Below are positions 15,603-24,954 of a DNA stretch of 64,000 bases, in pieces. Position 1 is the stretch's first letter. Each line of letters starts with the position of its first letter. The stretch is from JBDTSW01 sp963807385 (lineage in GTDB: Bacteria > Actinomycetota > Thermoleophilia > Solirubrobacterales > 70-9), in the NCBI GenBank assembly GCA_963807385.1, contig CAWEBQ010000002.1, forward strand, positions 1,240,001 through 1,304,000. The letters are read 5' to 3'. The notes beneath the pieces were generated by a model. That model searched no databases, was not told the DNA's origin, and saw only the letters and a list, made by a program, of their open reading frames with translations. A program made the translations under genes and the position numbers.

Positions 15603-17489
15603 TTAGCGAAGCGGCTCGCCGGACCCGCCCCGTGAGGCGCTCCAAGCGAAGCCGGCGGCAGCGAGGCAGTAGGCGGTCCCCACGATGAGCAGGACAACGC
15701 CCGAATCGTTCGAGACCGTGCCGATCGCGGCGGCGGCGGCGGCGCCCGCCAGCCCGGCGAAGGCGGCGCGCTGCGCAAACCAGCCGCGAATCGTCCGGCG
15801 CCTCCAGATCGCCAGGCCGATCACAAGGGCCGCCCCCAGCAGGAACGGCAGGTTCGAGCCCTTGGTGAAGCTGTCGGCGGCGAGCCGCACCCGACGCTCG
15901 AGCACGTCGCCCGCCTCATCGAGGCCACCCGCATCCAGCAGTGAACGCGTTAGGTGCGCCTCGCCCCCGAGGACGACGTCGGCGGCCATGAGGGCGGCGA
16001 GGGCGGCGATCGGGACGAGCATCGCGAGCACGAATCCACGGCGCGTGTCCAGGCAGACGGCAGCCGCCACGGCGGCGCCGGCCGGCAGCACTATCGCCGC
16101 GCCCACGTCGGCCCCGAAACGTCCCAGCGCAAACGCCGCGGCTGCCGCCATGCCCGCCGCGAGAAAGACCGCGGCGGCGGCCGGCCCGCCGTCGCGGGTG
16201 CGCCCCACCGACGCCAGCACCGCGCCCACGCCTAGCGGCAGCAGGGCTCCCATCGTCGCCTCGATCTCGTTCCCGATCCCGTAGAACCGGGAGCCGGAGA
16301 CCGGGTTCGGCCCCGGTATCGACAGGGGCACGAGGACGCTGCCCGCGATGACATCCGCCCCGTAGGCGGCCACGGTTGCGAGGCATGCAACGCCGAGCGC
16401 GCGCCAACCCCCGATCAGATGCCAGGTCGCCACGGCGAGCAGCGGCGCGCCCAGCCCCGCCGCCAGCCGTTCGGCGAGTACCGACGGGTCGAAAAGCGGC
16501 GTCACCAGGAGAACCAGCGGCAGGTATGCCATGGAGATCGCGAACAGCGGCACGGCCACGGCGGCGGCTGCTCGGCGGCGGATCGCCACCGCGATCGCGA
16601 GGATCACGAGCCACGCCAGCAGCGTCTCGCCGATCACGGGGCCGCGCCTGGCCCCGGTGACCTCCAGCCGCCGCTCGAGGTCGATGAGGCCGCTCAAGTC
16701 CCGCTCGCCCGTGGCGCGGATCGGCTGCCCGTTCATCTGCGAGGGAAGCTCCACCCCCAGCCGGCCGAGGATGGTCGGGGCGAGGTCCGTGGAGGTGACG
16801 AGCCCGCCCGTGCGGGTGCTGTCGGACGTCAGGAGCCCGTCGAAGCCCTCCCCCGCGATCCCCATCGCGAGCGTGCGGAACGCCGGCGGAGGACGCTCGA
16901 TCGCGATCAGCAGGCTCTTCCCCTCAAGCCCACTAGCAAGCTCCGGCAGCTCATCGAGCGTGGCGTCGCGCACCGTCAGGGCCGGACATCGACCCGTGCA
17001 CCGGCCCGACGGGGAGGGCGTGATCCTGCCGCGGCGGTCCGCGGCGAGAAGCTGACCCAGTCCAGCGGTCGGCTCCGCCGCCGAGGCAAGTCCGGCGTCG
17101 TCGAGCGCCGAGGTCAGCAGGCCGGGGACAACCTCAGCGGGGGCGCTCTCCGCCCGCCCCCGGATAACCGCCCAATCCACGGGCGCGACTCCGGTCTCGC
17201 CGAACCGGATGAACGGGAGCCCCTCGTCGTACAGCGACCCGGAGACGCGATTGCCCTGGGTGATGTCGAGGTAGGTCTGGCCGGCCGGCACCCCGCCGAT
17301 TCCCGCGCTGAGAAGTCCGGGCGCCAGGGCGTCGACGGAGCCCAGGCTCGCGAGCCCGATCCCCTTCGGCAGCAGCGCGATCGTCACCTGGGCGTCAGGG
17401 GGCTGCGCCCGGGCGGCGGCCGACGCGGGCACGGCCAGGCCCAGCGCAACGGCCAGCGATGCGAGAATGGGCGGAATGAGTGATCGCAC
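15603..17489 (-). CDS. Large multi-pass membrane protein with exported N-terminal domain
   Basis: An unrecognised protein of about 628 residues. After a signal-like segment (ILASLAVALGLAVPASAAA), residues 30-270 are hydrophilic and contain VTSTDLAPTILGRLGVELP, a segment typical of the end of alkaline-phosphatase/sulfatase-type domains, but the usual metal-binding motifs are not evident. About ten hydrophobic segments follow, with a conserved-looking GSRFYGIGNEIEATMGALLP loop. I chose the GTG at 17489; TTG 17513 and GTG 17504 are alternatives. All choices overlap the start of the divergent hemQ gene. It is 15 bases upstream of the glycosyltransferase fusion and probably in the same operon, pointing to envelope glycolipid work (inference). 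Confidence 0.65.
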   Translation of the reverse strand: MRSLIPPILASLAVALGLAVPASAAARAQPPDAQVTIALLPKGIGLASLGSVDALAPGLLSAGIGGVPAGQTYLDITQGNRVSGSLYDEGLPFIRFGETGVAPVDWAVIRGRAESAPAEVVPGLLTSALDDAGLASAAEPTAGLGQLLAADRRGRITPSPSGRCTGRCPALTVRDATLDELPELASGLEGKSLLIAIERPPPAFRTLAMGIAGEGFDGLLTSDSTRTGGLVTSTDLAPTILGRLGVELPSQMNGQPIRATGERDLSGLIDLERRLEVTGARRGPVIGETLLAWLVILAIAVAIRRRAAAAVAVPLFAISMAYLPLVLLVTPLFDPSVLAERLAAGLGAPLLAVATWHLIGGWRALGVACLATVAAYGADVIAGSVLVPLSIPGPNPVSGSRFYGIGNEIEATMGALLPLGVGAVLASVGRTRDGGPAAAAVFLAAGMAAAAAFALGRFGADVGAAIVLPAGAAVAAAVCLDTRRGFVLAMLVPIAALAALMAADVVLGGEAHLTRSLLDAGGLDEAGDVLERRVRLAADSFTKGSNLPFLLGAALVIGLAIWRRRTIRGWFAQRAAFAGLAGAAAAAAIGTVSNDSGVVLLIVGTAYCLAAAGFAWSASRGGSGEPLR

Positions 17490-18177
17490 GTACGCGAAGT
17501 TCACGTTCTTCAAGCTCGATCCCGCGTGGCAGCGCCGCAGTCCGGAGGAGCGGGCGCAGGATAAACGCGAATTCCTCGCGGCTTGCGAGGATTTCGCCCA
17601 GGACCGCTCGCTGCGCGCCTACTCAACCGTCGGCACGCGCGGCGACACCGACCTCCTGATCCTCGCCCAGAGCCCGGTGCTCGAGGACCTGCACACCTTC
17701 CACGTGGTCCTCGCCCAGAGCGGGCTCGCGCGCTGGGCGACGATCCCTCACTCATACCTCGCGCTGACCAAGCGCTCCCCCTACTCCGATGCCGACGCCA
17801 GGCCTGAGATCTGCACCTCGGAACGCAAGTACCTGATCGTCTACCCCATGGACAAGAAGCGCGAGTGGTACACGCTCCCGGAGGAGGAGCGCCGCCGGGT
17901 GATGGCGGATCACATCCGTGTGGGCCGGACCTACCCTGAGATCACCATCAACACCGCCTACTCGTTTGGCATCGACGACCAGGAGTTCGTGGTCTCCTTC
18001 GAGGCCGACGACCCCGGGATGTTCCTCGACCTCGTCCAGGAACTCCGCGGCACCGAATCCAGCTCGTACACGTTGCGCGACACACCGATCTTCACCTGCG
18101 TGGCGATGTCCGTGGGGAGGGCGCTCGACGCGCTCGACGGGGCCGCCACCGCCCGGGCCGAACCGGCGACGGTCTGA
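17476..18177 (+). CDS. hemQ: Coproheme decarboxylase (chlorite dismutase family)
   Basis: This 233-residue protein performs the last step of the coproporphyrin-dependent heme pathway of monoderm bacteria: decarboxylation of two propionates of coproheme to give heme b, using peroxide. The YPMDK motif (Y123, K127) matches the catalytic Tyr and Lys motif of HemQ; H146 in MADHIRVGR is the likely proximal iron ligand. TINTAYSFGIDDQEFVVSFE closes the second ferredoxin-like half. The ATG at 17476 (MSDRTYAKFTFFK) fits other HemQ starts. True chlorite dismutases keep a distal Arg and lack the YPMxK pattern, so HemQ is favoured. The 5' end overlaps the divergent membrane-protein gene. Confidence 0.92.
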   Translation: MSDRTYAKFTFFKLDPAWQRRSPEERAQDKREFLAACEDFAQDRSLRAYSTVGTRGDTDLLILAQSPVLEDLHTFHVVLAQSGLARWATIPHSYLALTKRSPYSDADARPEICTSERKYLIVYPMDKKREWYTLPEEERRRVMADHIRVGRTYPEITINTAYSFGIDDQEFVVSFEADDPGMFLDLVQELRGTESSSYTLRDTPIFTCVAMSVGRALDALDGAATARAEPATV

Positions 18178-18265
18178 GCCAAAGACCCTCCCTCGCGGAG
18201 GCCGCAAAGCTCGCGGGCCAAGTGCCCTGCCGCGCGGTTCGAACCCTCTACCCTTCCCCGCTCGA

Positions 18266-19687
18266 ATGAGCGAGCTCGGGACCCCCGACAACCCCCTGCG
18301 CGCGGCGATCGTCGGCTCCGGCCCCGCCGGCTTCTACGCCGCCGAGGCCCTGTTCGCCAGGGACGGCGTGACCGTGGAGGTCGACATGTTCGACCGCCTG
18401 CCCACCCCCTTCGGGCTCGTGCGCGCCGGAGTCGCACCCGACCACCCCAAGATCAAGAACGTCATCAAACGCTATGAGAAGACGGCGGCCAACGAGGGTT
18501 TCCGCTTCTTCGGCAACGTCGAGGTGGGCCCCGAGATCTCGGTCGCGGAGCTGGCGGAGCGCTACCACGCGGTCGTCTATGCCTACGGCAGCTCCACCGA
18601 CCGCCGCCTGGGGATCCCGGGCGAGGATCTTCCCGGCAGCCACGCGGCCACCGAGTTCGTCGCCTGGTACAACGCCCACCCGGACTTCGCCGACCACGAG
18701 TTCGACCTCTCCTGCGAACGCGTCGTGGTGATCGGCAACGGCAACGTAGCGGCGGACGTCGCCAGGATGCTCGCCCTCACCCGCGCGGAGCTCGAGGAGA
18801 CCGACACCGCCGAGCACGCGATCGAGGCGATGGCGTCAAGCGGCGTCCGGGAGATCGTCGTGCTGGGCCGCCGCGGCCCCGCGCAGGCGGCGTTCACCAA
18901 CCCGGAGGTGCGTGAGCTGGGCGAGATGGTCGATGCCGATGTCGTCATCGATCCCGCCGACTGCGAGCTGGACCCGGCGAGCCAGGGCTACCTGGAGTCC
19001 GACGAAGCGGACATGACCTCGCGCAAGAACGTCGACATCTTCACCGAGTTCTCCCAGCGCGAGCCGGAGGGCAAGCCCCGGCGCATCGTCCTGCGCTTCC
19101 TCTGCTCGCCGGTCGAGATCAAGGGCGACGGCAGGGTCGAGAGCATCGTGATCGGCCGCAACGAGCTCGTCGCCGGCGAGGGCGCCCGGATCAGCGCCCG
19201 CGACACGGGCGAGCGCGAGGAGCTGGAGTGCGGCCTCGTGTTCCGGTCGATCGGCTACAGGGGCATCAGCCTCGAGGGCATCCCCTTCGACTCCGACCGG
19301 GGGACGATCCGCAACGAGGGAGGGCGCGTCCTCGACGACGAGGGGGCGCAGGTCGAGGGCCAGTACGCCGTCGGCTGGATCAAGCGGGGCCCGAGCGGGG
19401 TGATCGGCACCAACAAGAAGGACGCCCAGGAGACGATCGACCTGCTTTTCGCGGACCTCGAGGCCGGGCACGTGCCCGAGCCCTCCGGGGCGGAGGGCGA
19501 GCCGACGATCGAGGAGCTCCTCGCCGAGCGCAGCCCCGACACCGTCGTCAGCTTCCCCGGCTGGGAGGCGATCGACGCAGCCGAGAAGGGCAAGGGCGAG
19601 CCGCTGGGCCGCCCCCGCGTTAAGTTCTGCAGCATCGAGGAGATGCTCGAGGCGTCGCGCACCGGTCAGCCGGTCGGCGCCGAGTAG
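18266..19687 (+). CDS. fprA: FprA-type ferredoxin--NADP+ reductase
   Basis: A 473-residue adrenodoxin-reductase-like flavoenzyme that passes electrons between NADPH and ferredoxin. The FAD site is AIVGSGPAGFYAAEAL at the N-terminus, with RLPTPFGLVRAGVAPDHP. The NADP site is VVVIGNGNVAADVARMLAL, and the C-terminal flavin site is GWIKRGPSGVIGTNKKDA, close to mycobacterial FprA. The ATG at 18266 gives MSELGTPDNP; the frame extends further upstream but that part is low-quality sequence. Seven bases downstream is bolA, then a CGFS glutaredoxin, so the reductase probably serves an Fe-S or heme-linked redox module together with the adjacent hemQ. Confidence 0.92.
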   Translation: MSELGTPDNPLRAAIVGSGPAGFYAAEALFARDGVTVEVDMFDRLPTPFGLVRAGVAPDHPKIKNVIKRYEKTAANEGFRFFGNVEVGPEISVAELAERYHAVVYAYGSSTDRRLGIPGEDLPGSHAATEFVAWYNAHPDFADHEFDLSCERVVVIGNGNVAADVARMLALTRAELEETDTAEHAIEAMASSGVREIVVLGRRGPAQAAFTNPEVRELGEMVDADVVIDPADCELDPASQGYLESDEADMTSRKNVDIFTEFSQREPEGKPRRIVLRFLCSPVEIKGDGRVESIVIGRNELVAGEGARISARDTGEREELECGLVFRSIGYRGISLEGIPFDSDRGTIRNEGGRVLDDEGAQVEGQYAVGWIKRGPSGVIGTNKKDAQETIDLLFADLEAGHVPEPSGAEGEPTIEELLAERSPDTVVSFPGWEAIDAAEKGKGEPLGRPRVKFCSIEEMLEASRTGQPVGAE

Positions 19688-19694
19688 GCAGGCC

Positions 19695-19928
19695 GTGGCC
19701 GACCTCGGCGAGATCCAGCGCCTGATCGCCGCGGCGCTACCCGGCGCCTCGGTCGAGATCCTCGATGAGGGAGGCGGCGACCACCTGCGTGCGGTCGTGG
19801 CCGCACCGCAATTTGAAGGGCTCTCGCGAATCGAGCAGCACCGGATGGTCAAGCGCCCGGTGCAGCACCTGATGGACGACGGGTCCATCCACGCGCTCTC
19901 GGTGTCCGCGAGCACGCCTGAGGCGTAG
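19695..19928 (+). CDS. bolA: BolA family protein
   Basis: A small (77-residue) BolA/IbaG-type protein. In well-studied organisms BolA proteins bind CGFS glutaredoxins and share a [2Fe-2S] cluster through a conserved His. Visible hallmarks: a GDHLRAVVAAPQFEGLSRIE segment with its His, RHR-like EQHRMVKRPVQHLM, and a C-terminal HALSVSA strand. The GTG start at 19695 lies 7 bases after fprA. The gene is followed, 23 bases on, by a CGFS glutaredoxin, the classical partner, so a BolA-Grx complex for Fe-S trafficking or iron sensing is a strong inference. Confidence 0.88.
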   Translation: MADLGEIQRLIAAALPGASVEILDEGGGDHLRAVVAAPQFEGLSRIEQHRMVKRPVQHLMDDGSIHALSVSASTPEA

Positions 19929-19951
19929 GGGCGACTCGCTAAGGTGAGCTC

Positions 19952-20353
19952 ATGAGCGATCCAGAGATGAAGGCCAAGGTCGAGGAGATCATCCGCGACA
20001 ACGAGGTGCTCCTGTTCATGAAGGGGGTGCCCGAGTCGCCGCGGTGCGGCTTCTCGATGCGGGTCGTGGGCATGCTCGAGCAGCTCGGCGCCGAGTACGG
20101 CGCGGTCGACGTCCTCCCCGCGCTCGAGCCGCTGCGTGAGGCGACGGGCGAGATCTCGGACTGGCGAACCTTCCCGCAGCTCTACGTGAAGGGCGAGCTT
20201 GTGGGCGGCTGCGACATCGTCGAGGAGATGTTCGAGTCCGGTGAGCTCGCCGAGCTTCTGGGAGTCGAGCAGCCCGAGGCGGCCTCGGCCCCTGAGCCCG
20301 AGAAGCTGGTCCCCGGCGGACCGCAGCAGAGCCCGCCGATGCAGCTCGGCTAG
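19952..20353 (+). CDS. grxD: Monothiol (CGFS) glutaredoxin
   Basis: A Grx4-type Fe-S cluster carrier of 133 residues. The active site is SPRCGFSMRVV with C32, and the fold continues through WRTFPQLYVKGELVGGCDIV, the conserved TFPQ...GGxD block that binds glutathione in homologues. The last 30 residues are a Pro/Glu-rich tail not needed for the fold. CGFS proteins normally hold a [2Fe-2S] cluster together with two glutathione molecules or with BolA. Most actinobacteria use mycothiol rather than glutathione, so the thiol used here is an open question. It sits right after bolA and fprA. Confidence 0.92.
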   Translation: MSDPEMKAKVEEIIRDNEVLLFMKGVPESPRCGFSMRVVGMLEQLGAEYGAVDVLPALEPLREATGEISDWRTFPQLYVKGELVGGCDIVEEMFESGELAELLGVEQPEAASAPEPEKLVPGGPQQSPPMQLG

Positions 20354-20364
20354 CCGGACCGGCC

Positions 20365-20667
20365 GTGGACATCGTGGTCGCAGGTGTCGCTGTCGTGGCG
20401 TTCGCCGCGACCGTCTACGTGCTGGCCGGGATCGGCGGCCGCACCCACCCCCAGCAGCCCCGGACGGTCCTGCTACCCGACCCCGAGGACGGGGGCTGGC
20501 TCACGGTGCAACAGGTCGCGACCCTGCTCGAGCTCCCGCCCAGCGAGGTGGTCGACCTGGTGGACCGCGACTCGATCCCGTTCTACCTGGTGCGGGGCGG
20601 CAGGCTCTCCGAGCCGGAGTACCTGCGATTCCGCCGGAACGAGATCGACGCCTGGATCATCGGCTGA
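20365..20667 (+). CDS. Membrane-anchored protein with an excisionase-like HTH domain
   Basis: A 100-residue protein starting at GTG 20365. Residues 3-27 are a single membrane segment (VVAGVAVVAFAATVYVLAGI). After a short linker comes a helix-turn-helix of the HTH_17 (excisionase/MerR-like) type: WLTVQQVATLLELPPSEVV, then SIPFYLVRGGRL and a closing RFRRNEIDAWI. The pairing of a membrane anchor with a DNA-binding type domain is unusual. It could be a membrane-tethered regulator, or the wHTH may serve protein binding. It is the fourth gene of the fprA-bolA-grx run (11-base gap). No phage or integrase gene is nearby, so it is not an excisionase in the usual sense. Confidence 0.7.
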   Translation: MDIVVAGVAVVAFAATVYVLAGIGGRTHPQQPRTVLLPDPEDGGWLTVQQVATLLELPPSEVVDLVDRDSIPFYLVRGGRLSEPEYLRFRRNEIDAWIIG

Positions 20668-20679
20668 CCGCACCGCGCG

Positions 20680-21174
20680 CTAGTTGCCCACCAGCCGTGC
20701 CAACTTGCGCCAGGGCTCGATGTCCCAGTGGCCGCGGGCCGCTCCGGACGGTGACGGCAGAACGAAGACCCGGCTTGGACCGAGCCGCTCCGGCTGCTCG
20801 CCGTAGTCGGCCTTCCGGCGCAACGCGCCACGCGCCGCGTTCTTGCTGGTGAGTGCGATCCAATCCGGGCGGTGCTCGTCGAGGGCGCGGATCAACCGCG
20901 GGAGATCGAACGCGTCGATGCCAACCTCGACGTCCGAGCCCGACCTCGTCTTGCAGAGGTCGGTGAGGCCGATGCCGTACTCGAGCGCCCCCCGGAACTC
21001 GAGCGGCTCGAGCCTGCGCGGGGTAAGGCCGACCTCGGCGAGCGCCGGCCAGAACCCGTTACCCGGTCCCGCGTAGTAGGCGCCGACCCTCGCGGCCACC
21101 GCCCCGAGCGCGGTCCCGCAGAAGACGACCCGCAGGCCGGGACCGAGGACGTCCTCCAGTAGCGGGCGGGTCAC
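20680..21174 (-). CDS. mug: Mug-like mismatch-specific (G:T/U) DNA glycosylase
   Basis: A 164-residue member of the uracil-DNA glycosylase superfamily, family 2 (Mug/TDG), which removes uracil or related bases from mispairs. Motif 1 is LRVVFCGTALGAVAAR followed by YYAGPGNGFWPAL, where the GNGFW part is well conserved. The second motif is VLPSPSGAARGHWD, with the usual NPSG replaced by SPSG. In E. coli Mug the first motif is CGINPG with a key Asn; here it reads CGTALG, so the Asn is absent. Variants of this kind may differ in specificity. It converges on the small membrane/HTH gene and is 8 bases downstream of the ABC-F gene. Confidence 0.82.
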   Translation of the reverse strand: MTRPLLEDVLGPGLRVVFCGTALGAVAARVGAYYAGPGNGFWPALAEVGLTPRRLEPLEFRGALEYGIGLTDLCKTRSGSDVEVGIDAFDLPRLIRALDEHRPDWIALTSKNAARGALRRKADYGEQPERLGPSRVFVLPSPSGAARGHWDIEPWRKLARLVGN

Positions 21175-21182
21175 GGTCGCGG

Positions 21183-23057
<1,875 letters not shown>

Positions 23058-23129
23058 CGATGCTCCTGTGCTGCGGGCGCGCGTCAGGGCACGCGGGGGA
23101 CGAAGGTCGAGGGGAGAGGCGGCGAGCGC

Positions 23130-23507
23130 CTACACCGAAGCAGTGGCCTGCTCGGCCGCGTCCTCCTTGACCTGGAAGGACGAGCCGCAGCCGCAGGCTG
23201 CGACGACGTTCGGGTTGTTCACCGTGAACCCCGCGCCCTGAAGGCCGTCCACGAAGTCGACCTCGGACCCGAAGACGAACTGCATCGAGACCTTGTCGAC
23301 GATGACCGAGACCCCGCTGTGCTCGAAGACGTGGTCCTCGGCCTTCTTCTGGTCGAGCGCCAGCGCGTACTGGAACCCCGAACAGCCACCGCCGCGGACG
23401 GCGATCCGCAGAGCCTGATCCGGGCCGGCCTGGCCGGAGGCGATCAGTTCATTGATCTTCGCGGCCGCCTTGTCACTGAGGGTCACTGCTGAGTTCGGGG
23501 TATCCAT
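23130..23507 (-). CDS. erpA: Iron-sulfur cluster carrier of the IscA/ErpA (HesB) family
   Basis: A 125-residue A-type carrier that accepts Fe-S clusters and hands them to target enzymes. The three required cysteines are present: C42 in GGGCSGFQYAL and C105/C107 in ACGCGSSF. The intervening VSMQFVFGSEVDFVDG block is characteristic. The start is the ATG at 23507 (MDTPNSAVTLSD); the frame continues upstream into the neighbouring gene's 3' end, which is not coding. The C-terminus has an Ala/Glu/Thr extension of about ten residues. It is an independent Fe-S gene about 3 kb from the bolA/grx pair. Confidence 0.93.
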   Translation of the reverse strand: MDTPNSAVTLSDKAAAKINELIASGQAGPDQALRIAVRGGGCSGFQYALALDQKKAEDHVFEHSGVSVIVDKVSMQFVFGSEVDFVDGLQGAGFTVNNPNVVAACGCGSSFQVKEDAAEQATASV

Positions 23508-23526
23508 GGCTTCACATTGTATAGCC

Positions 23527-23826
23527 CTACCGGGCGTCGACCGAATCTTCCTCGTCGGCGTCGTCCCCGAGCGCCTCCTCGCCGTACTTCCAGTCCAGGT
23601 ACTCGAGGATCCGTTTGGAGTCACAGATCACCTCGTCGCCGTCAACCAGCACCGGGACCCGGCGCTGCCCGGTGAGCTCCTCGATCTCCGGCCGGCGGCG
23701 GCGGTTGTACGGAAGCCGCTCGGTCTCGTGCTCGAGCCCCAGCTTCCGCAACCTGCGTTCGACGGCGCCGCAGGGGCACAGCACGTTGGTCCGCGTCGGG
23801 CAGCGGAAGAGGAGCCGCTGGCTCAT
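23527..23826 (-). CDS. Glutathione-S-transferase N-terminal/thioredoxin-fold protein
   Basis: A 99-residue protein with a glutaredoxin-like fold. MSQRLLFRCPTRTNVLCPCG gives the beta-alpha start, with a CPC motif about 10 residues later than in classical glutaredoxins. It continues RRVPVLVDGDEVICDSKRIL, the cis-Pro VPVL and substrate-contact DS motif of GST N-terminal domains, and ends YLDWKYG plus an acidic tail. The helical GST C-terminal domain is missing, as in several small bacterial members. It starts at ATG 23826, overlapping the stop of the epimerase gene by four bases (ATGA), so the two are translationally coupled. Function unknown. Confidence 0.8.
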   Translation of the reverse strand: MSQRLLFRCPTRTNVLCPCGAVERRLRKLGLEHETERLPYNRRRRPEIEELTGQRRVPVLVDGDEVICDSKRILEYLDWKYGEEALGDDADEEDSVDAR

Positions 23827-24887
23827 CGTGCGACCGGCCACACCCGCTCGGAGAGCCTGACCGTGCGGGCGGCCGCCGAGAACAGCCGGCGCTGCGGGCC
23901 CCCGCCGCTGCCCACGCGGTCGCCCAGCACGTCGCTCTGCCATCGCACGGCGTCCTCCAGGGTCTCCTCGTGGGGCCGCGGCTTGAAGCCCAGCTCGCGC
24001 TTGGCCTTGGTGTTGCGGAACGTCCACCACAGCCCACCGGAGCGGATCTCGTCCGGCGAGGCCGAGATCGGGAGACCCGCGCGCTGCGCCCACGCGGCGC
24101 CATGGGCGGCGAAAGCGGCCGGGAGCCGCAGCTCCGGCGCCGGCACCCCGGAGAGCCGCGAGAGGTCCGCGAAGAGCCGATCCAGGGTGAAGTTGCGCCC
24201 GCCGAGGATGTAGCGCTCGCCCAGCTCGCCCTTCGCCTCGGCCTGAAGGTGCCCCTTGGCAACGTCGCGGACGTCGACGATGTTGAGCGCGCCGTTGACG
24301 TAGGCGGGGATGCGGCCCAGGAGGAAGCGGCGAACCAGGTGCATCGAGGTCCCACCGGGGGAGTCCGGGCCGAGGACGAAGGTTGGGTTGACGATCACCA
24401 GGGGCAGCCCGTGCACGGCCAGCCGCAGCGCCTCCACCTCCGCCTCGTGCTTGGAGTTGACGTAGGCGATCCCGAGCCGGCCGGCGGTGAACGGGACGTC
24501 CTCGTCGTTGGTCCTGTCCGGCTTGGCCGGGCCGATGGCCGCAACCGACGAGGTCAGGACGGCCTTGCTCACGCCGGCCTCGAGCGCCTCCGAGAAGACG
24601 ACCTTCGTCCCCTTGACGTTGGTCTCGAAGACCGCGTCGCGATCGGCGGCGCGAAGTGATGTGCGCCCGGCGGCGTGGAACACGCGGTCAACGTCCTTCA
24701 TCGCCCGGCGCACCGCCCTGCGGTCGGTGACGTCGCCGGTCACGCGGGCGAACTCGAGGTCGTCAAGATGGGACAGGTTGGCGGTCCGGCGCGAGAGCAG
24801 CACCAGCTCGTCCCCGCGCTCCAAGAGAGCCCGCGCGAGGTGGGAGCCGACGAAGCCGCTGCCGCCGGTGATGAGCGTCTTTCCCAT
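23823..24887 (-). CDS. NAD(P)-dependent extended SDR epimerase/dehydratase
   Basis: A 354-residue extended short-chain dehydrogenase. The nucleotide site is TLITGGSGFVGSHLARALL (G8-G14). The catalytic residues are the S113/S114 region in LTSSVAA plus Y142 and K146 (YVNSK). VIVNPTFVLGPDS and NIVDVRDVAKGHLQA are typical of the dihydroflavonol-reductase/3-beta-HSD-like branch, which includes hopanoid-associated epimerases (HpnA-like). The substrate may be a nucleotide sugar, a sterol-like ketone or an aldehyde; the sequence does not decide. It is coupled by an ATGA overlap to the thioredoxin-fold gene, which may supply or protect a thiol (inference). Confidence 0.85.
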   Translation of the reverse strand: MGKTLITGGSGFVGSHLARALLERGDELVLLSRRTANLSHLDDLEFARVTGDVTDRRAVRRAMKDVDRVFHAAGRTSLRAADRDAVFETNVKGTKVVFSEALEAGVSKAVLTSSVAAIGPAKPDRTNDEDVPFTAGRLGIAYVNSKHEAEVEALRLAVHGLPLVIVNPTFVLGPDSPGGTSMHLVRRFLLGRIPAYVNGALNIVDVRDVAKGHLQAEAKGELGERYILGGRNFTLDRLFADLSRLSGVPAPELRLPAAFAAHGAAWAQRAGLPISASPDEIRSGGLWWTFRNTKAKRELGFKPRPHEETLEDAVRWQSDVLGDRVGSGGGPQRRLFSAAARTVRLSERVWPVAR

Positions 24888-24954
24888 GGCGCGGGCAGCC
24901 TACGGGAGTCGTGGCGGGTCGAGGGTCTGCCCGCAGGTGTGTTAGAAGGGGTCG

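Noticed and set aside
18230..18250. A GGTTCGAACC stretch resembling a tRNA T-arm in the gap between hemQ and fprA
   Set aside because: The flanking five-base stems do not pair on either strand, and no acceptor, anticodon or D-arm can be fitted, so it is not a tRNA.
20365..20667. Excisionase, suggesting a mobile element
   Set aside because: The HTH is fused to a membrane segment and there is no integrase or attachment site nearby.
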